In this document: piece after piece, positions 10,960 to 21,225 of the stretch | Layout: every line of letters starts with the position of its first letter | How positions within the stretch are numbered: the stretch's first letter is position 1 | Origin: Mesotaenium endlicherianum | Lineage: Eukaryota; Streptophyta; Zygnematophyceae; Zygnematales; Mesotaeniaceae | Assembly (NCBI GenBank): GCA_009602735.1 | Contig: WELA01000805.1 | Span: forward strand, 769,529-796,030 | Length of the DNA: 26,502 nt | Reading direction: 5' to 3' | Made by a program: the position numbers and the translations under genes | Notes under the pieces: generated by a model | Seen by the model: only the letters and a program-made list of their open reading frames with translations | Databases searched by the model: none | What the model was told of the DNA's origin: nothing

Positions 10960-11200
10960 TGGTGCACTTGCATGAGGCGAAGAAGTCTTCTCCGGTTCCA
11001 AATTGAAGAAATTTTCCTCAGTTTCGCAAGCGAAGAAACGTTTCCGGTCACAATCTTTGCCTTTTGGCGTAGATATACCATTTTTGCATGTTGTTTCAGA
11101 GATCATGTTCTTCAATTTCCTCATGTAACGTAGAAAAAATTGTCTACGCCCTTGGCGGAGATGGGCGTAGATCCAATTCCTGGGGCGTTTTTCGGAGTTG
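10960..11200 (-). repeat. GGCGGAG-family repeat, left arm of a large inverted repeat
   Basis: The reverse complement matches 11595-11840: CGCCC/CGAAAAACGCCCC, GATCTACGCCCATCTCCGCC, a GTAGAC block, and an AGAAACAACATG / AACAAATCTTCA-like stretch. It pairs with the right arm across a centre of about 400 bp. Confidence 0.6.
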
Positions 11201-11594
11201 GTTCATATTTTTGGCCAAACCGATTTCAGAGTGTGCTCTGGGCTATATAGTGCTACTAAACTTTGAATTTGCAACTCACGTGTAGACGTTGGCAATATGT
11301 TCCAACTTAGGAAATTGTCGTGAGGTAAGAAGAGGAACAAACGAAGGCGTTGCGAGTGAAAAGCAATAGAAAAATGAGTATCAACATATCACGCTCATAT
11401 ATCATATGTATTTACCAACTTCTTCACTCTAGAAGTGGTCCACGGTGCGACATATTTCAGGATCCCTACGATTTACTAGCAAGCGGTTGGGAAGTGCCCT
11501 AGGTCCTTAACATGATTCATCACGTTTTTTGGGACGCTCCCTAAATTGTAATATCAGGGTTCACAAAGTAGATTCGTTTGCATTCTGAAATTGG

Positions 11595-12380
11595 TTTGGG
11601 CCCGGACGCCCAAAAACGCCCCAGAACTAGATCTCTCCCCATCTCCGTCCAAGGCTTATACGGATATTTTCTCCACTAACCCAGGCAAAGACGGAGAAAA
11701 TGACATCTCCGCCACAGGCGGAGATGGTATTTCTACGCTCAATGGCAAATATTGTGTCTCTGAACAAATCTTCACCTTTGCCAAAACTGTCAAAAAATGG
11801 CGAAGTATGGAAAGCCAATCCGAAAATGGTCACTTTCAAAAATGGTCATGGAAATTGACCACTTTGTTGTAAATGGTTAGTGCAATTGGCCAAGTGTGCC
11901 AATAATGTTATTGTAGATCAATAAGTTAAAACAAATGAGAGGTTGACTCCCAATTTCACTTTGTTTGAGTTCGAGTCGTGGGGTGGCGGAAGTGATATGC
12001 ACGTTTATTGGTCGAAAAATTGCGTAGTCGCACTGTGCATGGTCGCTCGTGGTCGCTCGGGCTCACGACAAATTAAGAATGGCCTGATTGGCCCTAGCCT
12101 TTACGAGGAGCCCAAAGTCGACGGGTGGTAGGGGTACTTCTAACAAGCCTGTCCCCACTTGGCTTCCCCTCGCACCCCTGCTTCATTCCTATTGGTCAAC
12201 AATAGGTTGGTACCGAGGGGGGCTCTAACAAGCTCGTCCCCCTTGGCCCGGTCCCTTATATCAGCGCCGAGGGGGAGAAAGTCCTTGCCTCCCCCTTGCA
12301 TGTGATTGGTCGAGGGCCGTAGGGTGTCCTTATTGCTGGTACACCCGTGGCCGCTCGAAAGATAATAAGTTATTTGTTTT
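11595..12380 (+). repeat. GGCGGAG-family repeat, long copy in direct orientation with 16663-17260
   Basis: It starts at CGCCCAAAAACGCCCCAGAA and continues with CATCTCCG, AGGCGGAGATGGTATTTC, AAAAATGGTCATGG, TAATGTTATTGT, a GTCGTGGG(G/C)TGGCGGAA block, a GTCCCCC(C)TTG block and finally TTG(C/T)TGGTACACCCG(T/C)GGCC. The same blocks occur in the same order at 16663-17260. Open frames inside are short. Its first 250 bp also form the right arm of an inverted repeat with 10960-11200. Confidence 0.65.
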
Positions 12381-12510
12381 CATGCGAGATGTGGGGAAGT
12401 GTGTCGTGGCCAAAAATCTGTTGCCACCAAGTCGCCCGCCGTGGCCTCCGCGTCAGCACTTAAGGTAACTTATTTACTAACTCTGCAGTCGGATGACCCC
12501 CGCTCGTCGT
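12381..12510. other. Short gap before the X-A-B copy
   Basis: No gene is visible. TCGTCG at 12504-12509 immediately precedes the element start (one base offset) and recurs directly after its end at 13779-13784, which suggests a target-site duplication. Confidence 0.4.
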
Positions 12511-12780
12511 TGTCATGATTTATTGAGTCGAGGGCGTCGCACGTACCCGTGCTTCAAGCGTGTGAGCGATCAACCTCGGACAAGCATTTGCCTCTTTGAA
12601 TTTGTGTGATTTAGTCTATTATGTTGCTATGCTTGCATGCCTAGGGTATAGATGCCACGTGACAAGTCAACACTTGACACATGCGCTAGACCTACTTTAG
12701 GCATCAGGTACAAGTCACCGCCCGCTTGGTCCCAAGTAGCAGCTCAAGCTACCCGGCACTTAGGAGACAGTGCCTAAGAA

Positions 12781-12905
12781 GGCCACGTGGCACCACCGGA
12801 AGGTGGCGGGCTCCAGTTTTGGCCCATGTCCCCCTCTCTGCCCGTCATCAAGCAACAGGAGCCACCATGGGCCACGTGGAGCCACCGGAAGATGGCGGGC
12901 TTCAC
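12781..12905 (+). promoter_or_regulatory. Two tandem G-box units in module X
   Basis: GGCCACGTGG starts at 12781 and 12870, each followed by a (C/A)(A/G)CCACCGGAAG(G/A)TGGCGGGC block, giving an 89-bp period. CACGTG is the plant G-box core bound by bZIP and bHLH factors. A further CACGTG lies at 12656-12661. The same arrangement recurs in the long copy at 21091 and 21202. Confidence 0.55.
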
Positions 12906-13676
12906 GACTTGGCCCGGGTACACTTACGTACCCGTCACTCGGGCCCAGGCACTCCTAAGTGCCCGACACTCAAATGGCGAGGCCACCAAGGGCACCCAGG
13001 GCCACCGACCGACAGCTGCAGCCCGTCGGTTGGCCCATGCGCACCCGACCAAGATGTGCTCAGCCGACAGGAACCGTCACAGCCTGCAAGAGTACCACAG
13101 CTTAGCGGGCAACCGTCCGATTGCACAAACATAAGTGTGCAAGCTTGTCTTACAAGCTTAGCATGTGCTAAAGTGAGCTCGACCTATCACACGCATTTAG
13201 CATATTCTAGCATCTCGCTTTTGATTGGATTGAGTAGTAACTAGCCTATTGGAGCGCAAGCACAATAGGTACATGTGTGTGCGTGTAGAGGTAGATCTTA
13301 GATGAAGACTACATGCATTGAATCTGCGCCTAACGCGCCGGGTTTCCAGGATTATAAGTGCTAGAGATGTCCCTAGAGAGACATCTTTTTAGAAGTCCCA
13401 TTATGCCAGTTGTAAGTCAGAGAGATTATCAGTAAAGCTTACACTTTTATCTCTTGTGTTTTCAGGACCACTTAGTCTCTCTCTTGTGAAGAGCAAGTCT
13501 TGCTGGCTTCCAGTCACTTGAAGAACTCTACAAGTGGTGAGCAAAGTCACAACTTAAACCCCTGCCATAGGACTACTCTTGAAGATCATGATGTGCTTCC
13601 AGTGATCTTTTGGGCCATACTTCATTAGTTGCATTCCTACCGATGAAAACATCCAACGCTTGCCTCCCTCTTTGGC

Positions 13677-13682
13677 TATAAA
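13677..13682 (+). promoter_or_regulatory. TATA-like box in module B
   Basis: TATAAA sits in the palindromic context GGCTATAAAGCC, about 100 bp before the element end. The same motif is kept at 26264-26269 and, reversed, near 6345, which suggests selection or recent common origin. If the unit is an LTR, this would place the U3/R boundary just downstream. Confidence 0.5.
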
Positions 13683-13778
13683 GCCACATGTTTTGTAGAC
13701 TTCATTGCAGCAAAGCCTGCTTGCTTATTATGCATTGCTTGTGTCGATAGTACGCACCCGACCTCCTACCGCACGACA

Positions 13779-14040
13779 TCGTCGAGAGAGCCAAGGAGAG
13801 CCTTGGCACAAGTCGGGTGGCGAGGCTGCCCCACACAGGGTCGAATCCTTTTCTTCGACCAATCACATTTCTTTTAAACACCCATATATAAGTTTGTATA
13901 GTTACCCTCACTCACCATGATCAGGCAACGGGCGCCAAATTAAATTCATACTTATTTTCAAGCGCTCATAGCGTCTGCCTGGGCTGGAGTCTGCCCTTCA
14001 TGATTCAGGCCCTGCTGGGTTTGAACTTGATGGGTGTACA
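13779..14040. other. No gene; flank of the X-A-B copy
   Basis: A hairpin GCCAAGG...CCTTGGC lies near 13790-13807, and a tRNA-B-box-like GGTCGAATCC near 13849, but no tRNA cloverleaf could be folded by eye. Nothing else was seen. Confidence 0.35.
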
Positions 14041-14041
14041 A

Positions 14042-14160
14042 ACCCCGTCGGGTTTGGCTCTAGGTTGGCTTGGTGTCGAACCTCGTTGGATTTGGCCCAG
14101 GCTGGCCTAAGGTTAAGCCCTCTTGGGTTTGGCTCTAGGTTGGCCTGGAGGGTTAACCTT
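14042..14160 (+). repeat. Minisatellite, about 37-bp period, three units
   Basis: GG(G/A)TTTGGC(T/C)C blocks begin at about 14050, 14088 and 14125, each followed by (T)AGG(T/C)TGGC(T/C)T. A weaker unit may start at about 14017. It abuts the next repeat at 14161. Confidence 0.7.
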
Positions 14161-14700
14161 CCAAGTCATCCCCGCAAGATTTTTATCTTGCGCGTCACAC
14201 GATACACGTGCGGGAAAAGTCAATGGCATCCGCCATCGTGTCAGTCGTAAAATTTGGCCGCGACTGGAGCGACCAATTAAAAAAGCCAAATCGGATTCTG
14301 AGTGTCAGAGGATTGTCGAATTGCATTTACAAACGAGAACGACTTTCCTTTTGAAAGTCAATATGTTCATGGTTTTGGAAGCGGTTGCCGGCAAGCGACT
14401 TTGGAATGTAGTGCTTCAAGTGGTCTATTCTTATTGGTATAGGTAGTTGTTGATTGCGTCAAGGGTGCATTTTGATTGGCCAGCGTTTTTGTCATTTGCA
14501 TGTAACTAAGTGGAGATGAGGCGGAGTGAGGCCGAGAAACGCCTTTCTCCGCCCCCAACTCTCCGGCGGAGAAATGGTCATCTCCGCCTTGAATAAACCT
14601 CTCCGAAAAGCGGCTATCTCCACTAGACCAATCTCAGAGTGTGGTACTTCACGTTCAACCATCAAATCGTCAACGTTATTGAAAGTCGTCATTTTGAGTT
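14161..14700 (+). repeat. GGCGGAG-family repeat
   Basis: It is a diverged inverted counterpart of 8900-9420. It begins near a perfect hairpin CGCAAGAT-TTTT-ATCTTGCG at 14173-14192, contains AACGAGAACGACTTTC and ATTGGCCAGCG, and ends in a run of TCTCCGCC/GGCGGAGA motifs at 14510-14630. No coding capacity was recognised. Confidence 0.5.
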
Positions 14701-15667
14701 CACAGTTGCTTTAATTGTTGTTTGTGATTAATCTAAATATAAGCACGTGTTCATAATGTAGTGTTATAGCCTCAAGAATTTCCACCTAAAATAAGAGATT
14801 GCAAAAGTCGTAAATGGTTATCAAATATCGATTTTGGTCTCCAACGTTTGATTAAACACACATTGTAAGCGGACGCAAAGTGGTTGTTGACTTTCAAAGT
14901 AATGAATATGTATATTAATAGATATCATAATCTAGTAATTGTAGTAGTTTATTGTGCTGAATTTTAGCCCGCTATACTTTTAGTAATATTCAATATAATG
15001 ACTCATCCGATAGCGGCAGGCTTAAGTCAACTTACGTCAGCTTGTTGACACATTCTTTGATAGCCAGCTGACCGCCTTAACCCGTACTAGCGAATTGCCT
15101 AGTATTGCTTCTAAGTGTGATATGCAAGATAAATGGCCAAATGACGCCTTGGGCGGATGGCGATTCGAGATGATGGGAGATGGTTGTGGATTTGGTTAGC
15201 CGAGGTCCTATTGACGTGGTTAAGTCCTATCCAACTCCGGGTAGGTGGTACCATCGCAGTTGCCGTTGAAGAGTAAACTCATTCCATGTACATATACTAG
15301 AATTGCTTTCGAGTTTGACATTCAGAAAACTCTTTGTAGAGACTACTGAGGGAACATCTGAATCCAAATCTGCAAGTCGTTATACAATTTGCTTACTAAT
15401 ATTGCTTATGTATGAGTGAATTGATTGCATTATTGATACTCCTTACTTGCATTTGACTTGAAGAGATTACTTACGCTAGTTGTGTCTTCTTCTGCTATTT
15501 AATGAGTTACCAAAAAATACCACAAAAAATTACTTATTGATATAAAAATCTTGTATTAATCGTTAATTGATTATAAGTAAGTTGATTCATTTCAATAGTA
15601 TCGAAGCTCTTATCACAATTCTCTTTGTATGGTGACGATGCGGTCTTAAATTTGCAACTCTCAAAAT
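14701..15667. other. AT-rich, no gene recognised
   Basis: There are no open frames of note. It precedes the decayed gag and may hold the 5' LTR and leader of that element, but no LTR ends or primer-binding site were recognised. Confidence 0.4.
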
Positions 15668-16662
15668 ATGGAGGGTCAGAATAATAGTAACATGGAAGGT
15701 CGGTCAAAGAAACGTGAAGAAGAAATGTGTACCTACGCTGAGGATATTGCGGCTAGAGAAGCTAGAGAAGTCGAGGAGACTGCGCATCAGCCATAGCCGC
15801 AATAGCAGCCCAGCAGGCTAAGGAAGAACGTGTCTGAAGAAAAGCTGAGCGTTGAGCCATGGTAGAAGAGGACACGGAAGCAGAAGGAAGGTGTCTTGCT
15901 GACGCCATGACGATGGAAGAAATGATGGCTGAAAGGGCCAATCATTTAAATCCACCTCATGTTGTACCTGCTGATGTACCTCTTGCTCAAATTTGCAAGC
16001 AGCTGAGCGAAACGGGGATTGCTAATGCAACAGCAAGAGGAAATGCTGAAGCAGCTGCTGAGTGAGCCAATGTTGTTGCTGTTGCTGTTGCTAGGTTACC
16101 ACCCCAAAATGTGGACACTGGTGCATTGTTCATTCAGATGTAGTTACAAATGAACAATAAATATGAGACCCAGCAAGATGATAAGAGGATGTTGATGACT
16201 ATGCTGCAAGGGAGGAACCAATTGGATTCTTAAATTGATTGCAGGGCAATAGCCGAGGGCTTAGTAGGCCAAAGCCAAAGGCTCCTCGGGACTATAAAGA
16301 TGAAAGAAACAAGAACAATTATTTGATCAAATTTCTTGGTGATGTTGGTTGGAGAATTATCCCGACTCGCAAAACTCTGAGAAGATCAGGCAAAGTGGTG
16401 CTTTGCTGAAAGGTAGCGCAGCAGATTGGTGGCTCTTCTGGAAGGAAGAAAAGAAAATAAATCAACTTGATGATTCCATGTGGGAGGAGTTTGTGAAAAA
16501 GTTGCATGATAAGTCTTCAGCTGTCTCTGCAGTGTTGGCTTGCTTGAAATTGCCGCTCTTTTTCTTGATTTGAAAATTAAAGTTAACGGCCTCAAGCCAA
16601 AAGATTTTTCTTCTTTCTCAGGCACCATTGGCATCTTGGAAAGTCTACTTGATTACTCTGAG
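15668..16662 (+). pseudogene. Decayed gag of a second LTR retrotransposon (Ty3/gypsy-like)
   Basis: The structural Gag protein packages retrotransposon RNA into particles. An ATG at 15668 opens an acidic, coiled-coil-like N-terminus; a frameshift near 15776 moves it to the frame of MVEEDTEAEG (15859), and another near 16250-16345 leads to the recognisable capsid block (ENYPDSQN, ALLKGSAADWW, WEEFVKKLHDK) at 16349-16515, the classic retrotransposon-gag motif. A further piece at 16540-16662 reads LKPKDFSSFSGTIGILESLL. Five in-frame stops (TGA at 15835, 15853 and 16063; TAG at 16141; TAA at 16231) each differ by one C-to-T change from CGA, CAG or CAA. The gene is cut off at about 16663 by a GGCGGAG-family repeat. 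No zinc knuckle or pol is present. Confidence 0.75.
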
Positions 16663-17260
16663 CCAAACGCCCAAAAACGCCCCAGAACTGGATCTACGCC
16701 CATCTCCGCCCAGGACGTAGACGGTTTTTTCTTCCCTAAGCTAGGCAAAGGTGGAGAAATGGACATCTGCACGATAGGCGGAGATGGTATTTCATTGCTC
16801 AAAGGCACAGATGTTGTCTAGGAACAAATTTTCATCTGGACCAAAATAGTCGAAAAGTCTAAGTATGGCACAATGGCAAGCCTTTCAAAAAATGGTCATG
16901 GTCGTTTTCCAACTTCGTTTCCAAGAGTTAAGTTGCTGAACATATAATGTTATTGTGACCACGTAGTCCAAAAAACTTTGAAAAAAGAAGCAAAAGGTAC
17001 AACTTGTCAATGGTCCGAGATTGGCCGACCACAGTCGACCGGCTAGTTACTTGGACGTGGCCCAAGTCGTGGGCTGGCGGAAATGGGATTGACAAATCCG
17101 TCCCCCCTTGTTTGTTCCCTTTTGGACTTTCTTGTCAGCGAGGGGGGGTCCTCGCTTGTCCTTGACCCCCTCCTTATCCATGATTGATCGTCGGGCAAGC
17201 ATGGTCGTCGTTGTTGGTACACCCGCGGCCATGTTGTCAGGTCGATATATTTAGTTGACG
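16663..17260 (+). repeat. GGCGGAG-family repeat inserted into the decayed gag
   Basis: It begins at CGCCCAAAAACGCCCC, exactly as the copy at 11605, right where the gag reading frame ends in SEP. The shared blocks continue to TTGTTGGTACACCCGCGGCC near 17213-17232. Termini and target duplication were not established. Confidence 0.6.
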
Positions 17261-17314
17261 CAAATTTGCGTCATGAAATCACGTTATTGTGTCGGCACGG
17301 CTTGCTTGCCGTGC
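17256..17314. repeat. Perfect 18-bp palindrome and adjacent hairpin
   Basis: TGACGCAAATTTGCGTCA at 17256-17273 is its own reverse complement. GGCACGG...CCGTGCC follows at about 17293-17314 with an 8-bp loop. Both lie just upstream of the retroelement copy starting at 17327. Confidence 0.8.
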
Positions 17315-17326
17315 CGTTCAACTCAG

Positions 17327-17890
17327 TGTCGTGCATTAGGAGGTCGAGTGCGCATCAGCAGCATAAGCAATACACAAATGGGCAAGTAGGCTTTGGTGCA
17401 ATGGAAGCGGAAATGCATGTGGTCTTAAGGCCAAAAAGAGGGTCAACTGTTAAATGTTTTAAGGCTGTAATTTGGTAGGACAACAATTAATGAAGTATGG
17501 CCCAAAAGATCATTGGAAGCACATCATGATCTTCAAGAGAAATCCCTTGGCAGAGGTTTAAGCTTTGACTTTGGTCACCACTTGTGAAGTTCTTCAAGTG
17601 ACTGGAAGCAAAGAGGGCTTGCTTTTCACAAGAGAGATTCTAAATGATTCTGAAAATACGAGAGATAAAAGTGTAAGCTTTAATGATACCTCTGCTACTT
17701 ACAAATGCCATAATAAACTTTTATAAATTTGGCCTTCGAAGGGCATCTACTGCTATATACTCCCTGCAAAACCAGCGCTGAAGGCGGCGGATTCAATGCA
17801 CACAGTCACAATGGGAGGCTCTCCTATGTCCACGAAAATAGAGGCAAGGCGCGTACTAGCTCTTCTATTGGCTAAATTTGCTCTTGCATA
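17327..17890 (-). mobile_element. Short retroelement copy: modules B and A, X nearly absent
   Basis: TGTCGTGC at 17327 is the reversed 3' terminus. Module B (17327-17460, with a degenerate TATA region) is followed by module A (17461-17871). A small remnant of X (GCTAA...GCATAAC) may extend to about 17895. Here A and B join at a different point from the other short copies. The splice-like TTTTCAG region of module A is degraded (CTGAAAATACG at 17650). Confidence 0.75.
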
Positions 17891-17895
17891 ACAAC

Positions 17896-18445
17896 AATTA
17901 GTCATTTGCGACTTTTGAGACCTTGAAAACTGCCACAAAATTTGCCATTTTATATGCTCTTTACACTCTTGTGGTATTCTTCTTAATCCTGCACTGGAAT
18001 CTTCTAGCAGTTTTGATATGCAAGTTCTTTGTCTTTCATAAAGGAAATCCTCCTTTGAGATTTCTTAATTGTAACTTCTTATGGTACAAAGCACGGATCT
18101 TTAAGTGTCGGCAAAAGCGTGCCTTCTTGGGCTCCTTGTGGCCTTGGGAACTTCTTCTTCACGTCTTTCTCTTCCTTCCTCCTTCTCCTCTTCTCATCCT
18201 TCCTTCTGCTATTCTGGCAGAAATGTGGGAGAGAATGAGAGAAGTTTGTGCAAGGCTCGTGCCTTACCCAAGCACCATGAATGCCAGCATTCTTGAATTT
18301 AATGTTAGCTTAACTTATGTCAAAACAGTCATCGTGCACGCTTGCCTCGTAAACATCGCGCGTGACATCTCAACTTTTCGAGCAATGTCCATGCTGACGT
18401 GGATTTTGAGGCCACTCCTATGTCATGGCAGTGCCACCGTGGCCG
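17896..18445. other. Repeat-like DNA without a convincing gene
   Basis: A long open frame (17923-18519, plus strand) has no ATG for its first 99 codons and no recognised domain; it contains a pyrimidine-rich TTCTTCCTCC tract near 18160-18210 that explains its Leu/Phe/Pro richness. The 18300-18440 part reads like retrotransposon non-coding sequence. I treat it as non-coding. Confidence 0.4.
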
Positions 18446-19137
18446 AAATGAATCTTGCCTTATTCAAGATATATATTTCATTTAAATATACAAGATCAGA
18501 GCTATATAGAAGCATGTAATTGAGGGAGCAATCTTTGCCCTTACAATGAATTTCGTTTACTCACCTCTACCCCTTGACTCACTTATCGTAGTGTGCCATA
18601 GTCTTACACTAACTCAAGGCATATGAAAAGTAGGAACTTGAGGACTAGAGCTTCTCCTCTAGAAAATCATGGCATTTTCCCTAACAAGCATACAAGCATG
18701 TATAAGCGCATACATAACATCAGAGGATTGAATAGCAAAGGCGTTCTCATTCAAATGACCATAATGTAGCTAAATCACATCTTACTGACAAAAATGAATC
18801 TTGCTTATTCACAATAAATATATTTCATTTAGGTATATAAGATCAACGATAGGTGGAAGCGTGTAAAATCAAGGAGCGATCTTTGCCCTTAGAATGAATT
18901 CCGTTTACTCATCTATTCCCCTTGACTCACTTACCGTAGTGTGCCATAGTTGCACACTAACACAAGGCACAAGAAAGAGGCGAGCTTGAGGACTAAAGCT
19001 TCTCCTTTAGAAACTCATGGCCTCTTGCCTACCAGGCATACAAGCATGTATAAGCACATACACAACACCAGGGGCTAAATAGCAAAGGCGCTCTCATTCA
19101 GATGACCATTATGTAGTTAAAACACATGCCACTGACT
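18446..19137 (+). repeat. Tandem duplication, 346-bp period
   Basis: Units 18446-18791 and 18792-19137 share AAATGAATCTTGC, GATCTTTGCCCTTA / AATCTTTGCCCTTA, CCCCTTGACTCACTTA, CATACAAGCATGTATAAGC and CAAAGGCG(T/C)TCTCATTCA in the same order. No reading frame is conserved between the units. Confidence 0.9.
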
Positions 19138-20774
19138 TAGGTGCAAAACTATGGAATCTGTTCGCTATGTGACCCCAAAATGTCAAAAAGGCATAACTCT
19201 GTCAATACTTCTCCAAATTGAGCACACTTAATGGAAATGGACGCATCTTGACAAGACCTTTTCAAAAAGTTCTAGTTCGCTCCATTTGCAGCACAGACAA
19301 AGACGCCATGTCAATTTCCGTGAAAGCTGGTCATAATAACGAACCCAAAAGTGCACACATCACTTGCAAGAAGAAAATTCGACTCTAAAGCCTCCTGTCC
19401 AGATTGAGGGACCACGAGATCCCAGCCTGCTATGTACCTAGTGACCACCTGCTTGACCACGGCGCAAGGTGCGCCGTTTCGTGGGAAACCCGTTATGTTG
19501 AGACCCACGGATCTAGGTATAACGACCATATTATTGGTCGGTTGACTGAAGTCCTAACTGTTCAGTTGATTGACAACGGCTCCGCTTACCCAGGAGTTAA
19601 CCACACTGGTAGGACATCGGTTTACCAAATCTAGTCAACCTCCCGACTTTCAGTATACTACGATCACATGTGCCAATCTACAAATAATAATACAAATGAA
19701 TATATATATTCTCAGCGTACCGAAGCTAAGTATATTGACTAATATCAAACGAGCTTACTATATGTCAACCTACTGATATTATATCCTATACATATCTGAT
19801 AAATAAATCTCAGCAAAGTATACTATGATACAAAAGTCATCCTGCTGACCTTTTCATCAAAGTCAGCAAACTACAATATGATACAAAAGTCATCCTGCTG
19901 ACCTTTTTGACAAAGTAAGTAAATTCGCATTATATCGACATACATTCATTTAGATGAACTCGCACATGAAAGTATATTGACATAATACTTATTTAGTGCT
20001 GTATTTATACATGCAAATAATTAAATAAATAATGAACTGATTCATTACACTGACTTAGGTGCAAAACCATGGAATTTGTCCACTATGTGACCTCGAGACA
20101 TTAAAATAATAACTCAGTCAATACTTAACCAAATTGAGCACAATTAACAACAACGGCCGCGTCTCGACGGTGCTTCCAAATAGGTCTTGGTTGCTTAATT
20201 TGGTGCGCAGACGAAGACGCCATGTTCATTTAAGGAAAAGCTGGTCATAATAACGAACCAAAAATGCCGCACATGACTTGCAAGCAGAAATCCGATTGTA
20301 AAGCCTGTTGTCCGATATGAGGGACCACGAGCTCTCGGCCTGCTAGGTACCTAGTGACCACCTGGTTGACCACGCGTTAAGTTGGGATCCACGGATCTAG
20401 GTGTAACGACCGTATAAATTGGTCGGTTGATCAAAGTCCTAATTGTTTAGTTGACTGACGACAACTTCGCCTTCCCAGGAATTGACCACACTGGGAAGAC
20501 ATCGATTTACCGAATCTCAGTCGACCTCCCAACTTTCAGTATACTACGAATTGGTCACGTATGTCAATTTACATATAATTATCTAAATGATGACATCTAT
20601 CCTCCGCGTACTTAATCCAAGTGTACTGACTATTATTATGCGAGCTTACTATATATCAACGTACTAATGTTATATTTTATATATATTGACAATCTGAGCA
20701 AACTTTACAATGATACAAAAGTCATCCCGCTGACCTTTTTCACAAAGTGAGCAAATTACACTATGAGACAAAAG
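19130..20774 (+). repeat. Tandem duplication, 918-bp period, second unit cut by the gag-pro element
   Basis: The first unit is 19130-20047 and the second 20048-20774. Shared blocks include CACTGACTTAGGTGCAAAA, GGTCATAATAACGAACC, GAGGGACCACGAG, CACGGATCTAGGT and ATACAAAAGTCATCC(T/C)GCTG. Inside the first unit the ATACAAAAGTCATCC block is itself doubled (near 19830 and 19880). A hairpin ACGGCGCA-AGG-TGCGCCGT (19459-19477) is present only in unit 1. Unit 2 breaks at GACAAAAG/TGTCATGA where the gag-pro element starts. Confidence 0.85.
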
Positions 20775-20919
20775 TGTCATGAATTATTGAGTCGAAGTCG
20801 TTGCACGTACCCGAGCTACAAGCGTGTGAGCGATCAACCTCGAACGGGCACTTGCCTCTTTGCATTTGTGTGATTTAGTTTATTAAGTTGCTATGCTCGC
20901 ATGCCTAGGGGATAGATGC

Positions 20920-21225
20920 CACGTGACAAGTCAACACTTGTCACGTGCGCCAGACCTACTAGACGCACCAGAGGTACGGGCCGAATACCCGTCCAAAACT
21001 GGACGGTGGCACTTGACTTTGTTTTCATAGCCACTACAGGCCGCAGGGACCCAAGCGACAGCCCGAAGCAAAGGCAACAAGGGTCGAGGAGGCCACGTGG
21101 AGCCATCGGAAGGTGGCGGGCTTCTGCGCTTGGCCCAGGCTCACCCGGCAGCCAGCCCGAGCACTTGATTGTGCTCGGCGCCAAGCGACGGGAGCCACCG
21201 AGGCCACGTGGCGCCACCGGAAGGT
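20920..21225 (+). promoter_or_regulatory. G-box cluster in module X of the gag-pro element
   Basis: CACGTG occurs at 20920-20925 and 20942-20947 and inside GGCCACGTGG at 21091-21100 and 21202-21211. The last two head repeated units of 111-bp period, each continuing with GCCA(T/C)CGGAAGGTGGCGGGC. Four G-boxes in 300 bp upstream of the leader fit an enhancer responsive to bZIP or bHLH factors; this is inference. Confidence 0.55.

Larger units (their letters stand above)
12511..13778 (+). mobile_element. Complete short X-A-B copy (solo-LTR-like, 1,268 bp)
   Basis: It starts TGTCATGATT and ends GCACGACA, giving TG...CA termini with a short imperfect inversion (TGTC...GACA). Modules are X 12511-13244, A 13245-13645 and B 13646-13778. 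It is flanked by TCGTCG on both sides, supporting insertion as a single unit. Its X and A modules match 20775-22000 closely, with long near-identical stretches (for example 12990-13190 versus 21325-21525). It has no coding capacity; open frames of up to 172 codons over 12726-13244 are in the GC-rich minisatellite part and are not protein-like. It is either a solo LTR or an internally deleted derivative of the gag-pro element. Confidence 0.8.

Noticed and set aside
12726-13244. 172-codon open frame in module X
   Set aside because: It lies within the GC-rich G-box minisatellite. The homologous frame at 20916-21575 is broken into pieces, so the protein is not conserved between the two copies.
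13820-13870. tRNA- or SINE-like B box (GGTCGAATCC) after the X-A-B copy
   Set aside because: The T-loop is one base short and no acceptor, D or anticodon stems could be paired by eye.
17923-18519. 198-codon open frame, hydrophobic N-terminus
   Set aside because: It starts at TTG and has no ATG for about 100 codons; composition is explained by a pyrimidine-rich tract, and it lies in repeat-like DNA with no recognised domain.
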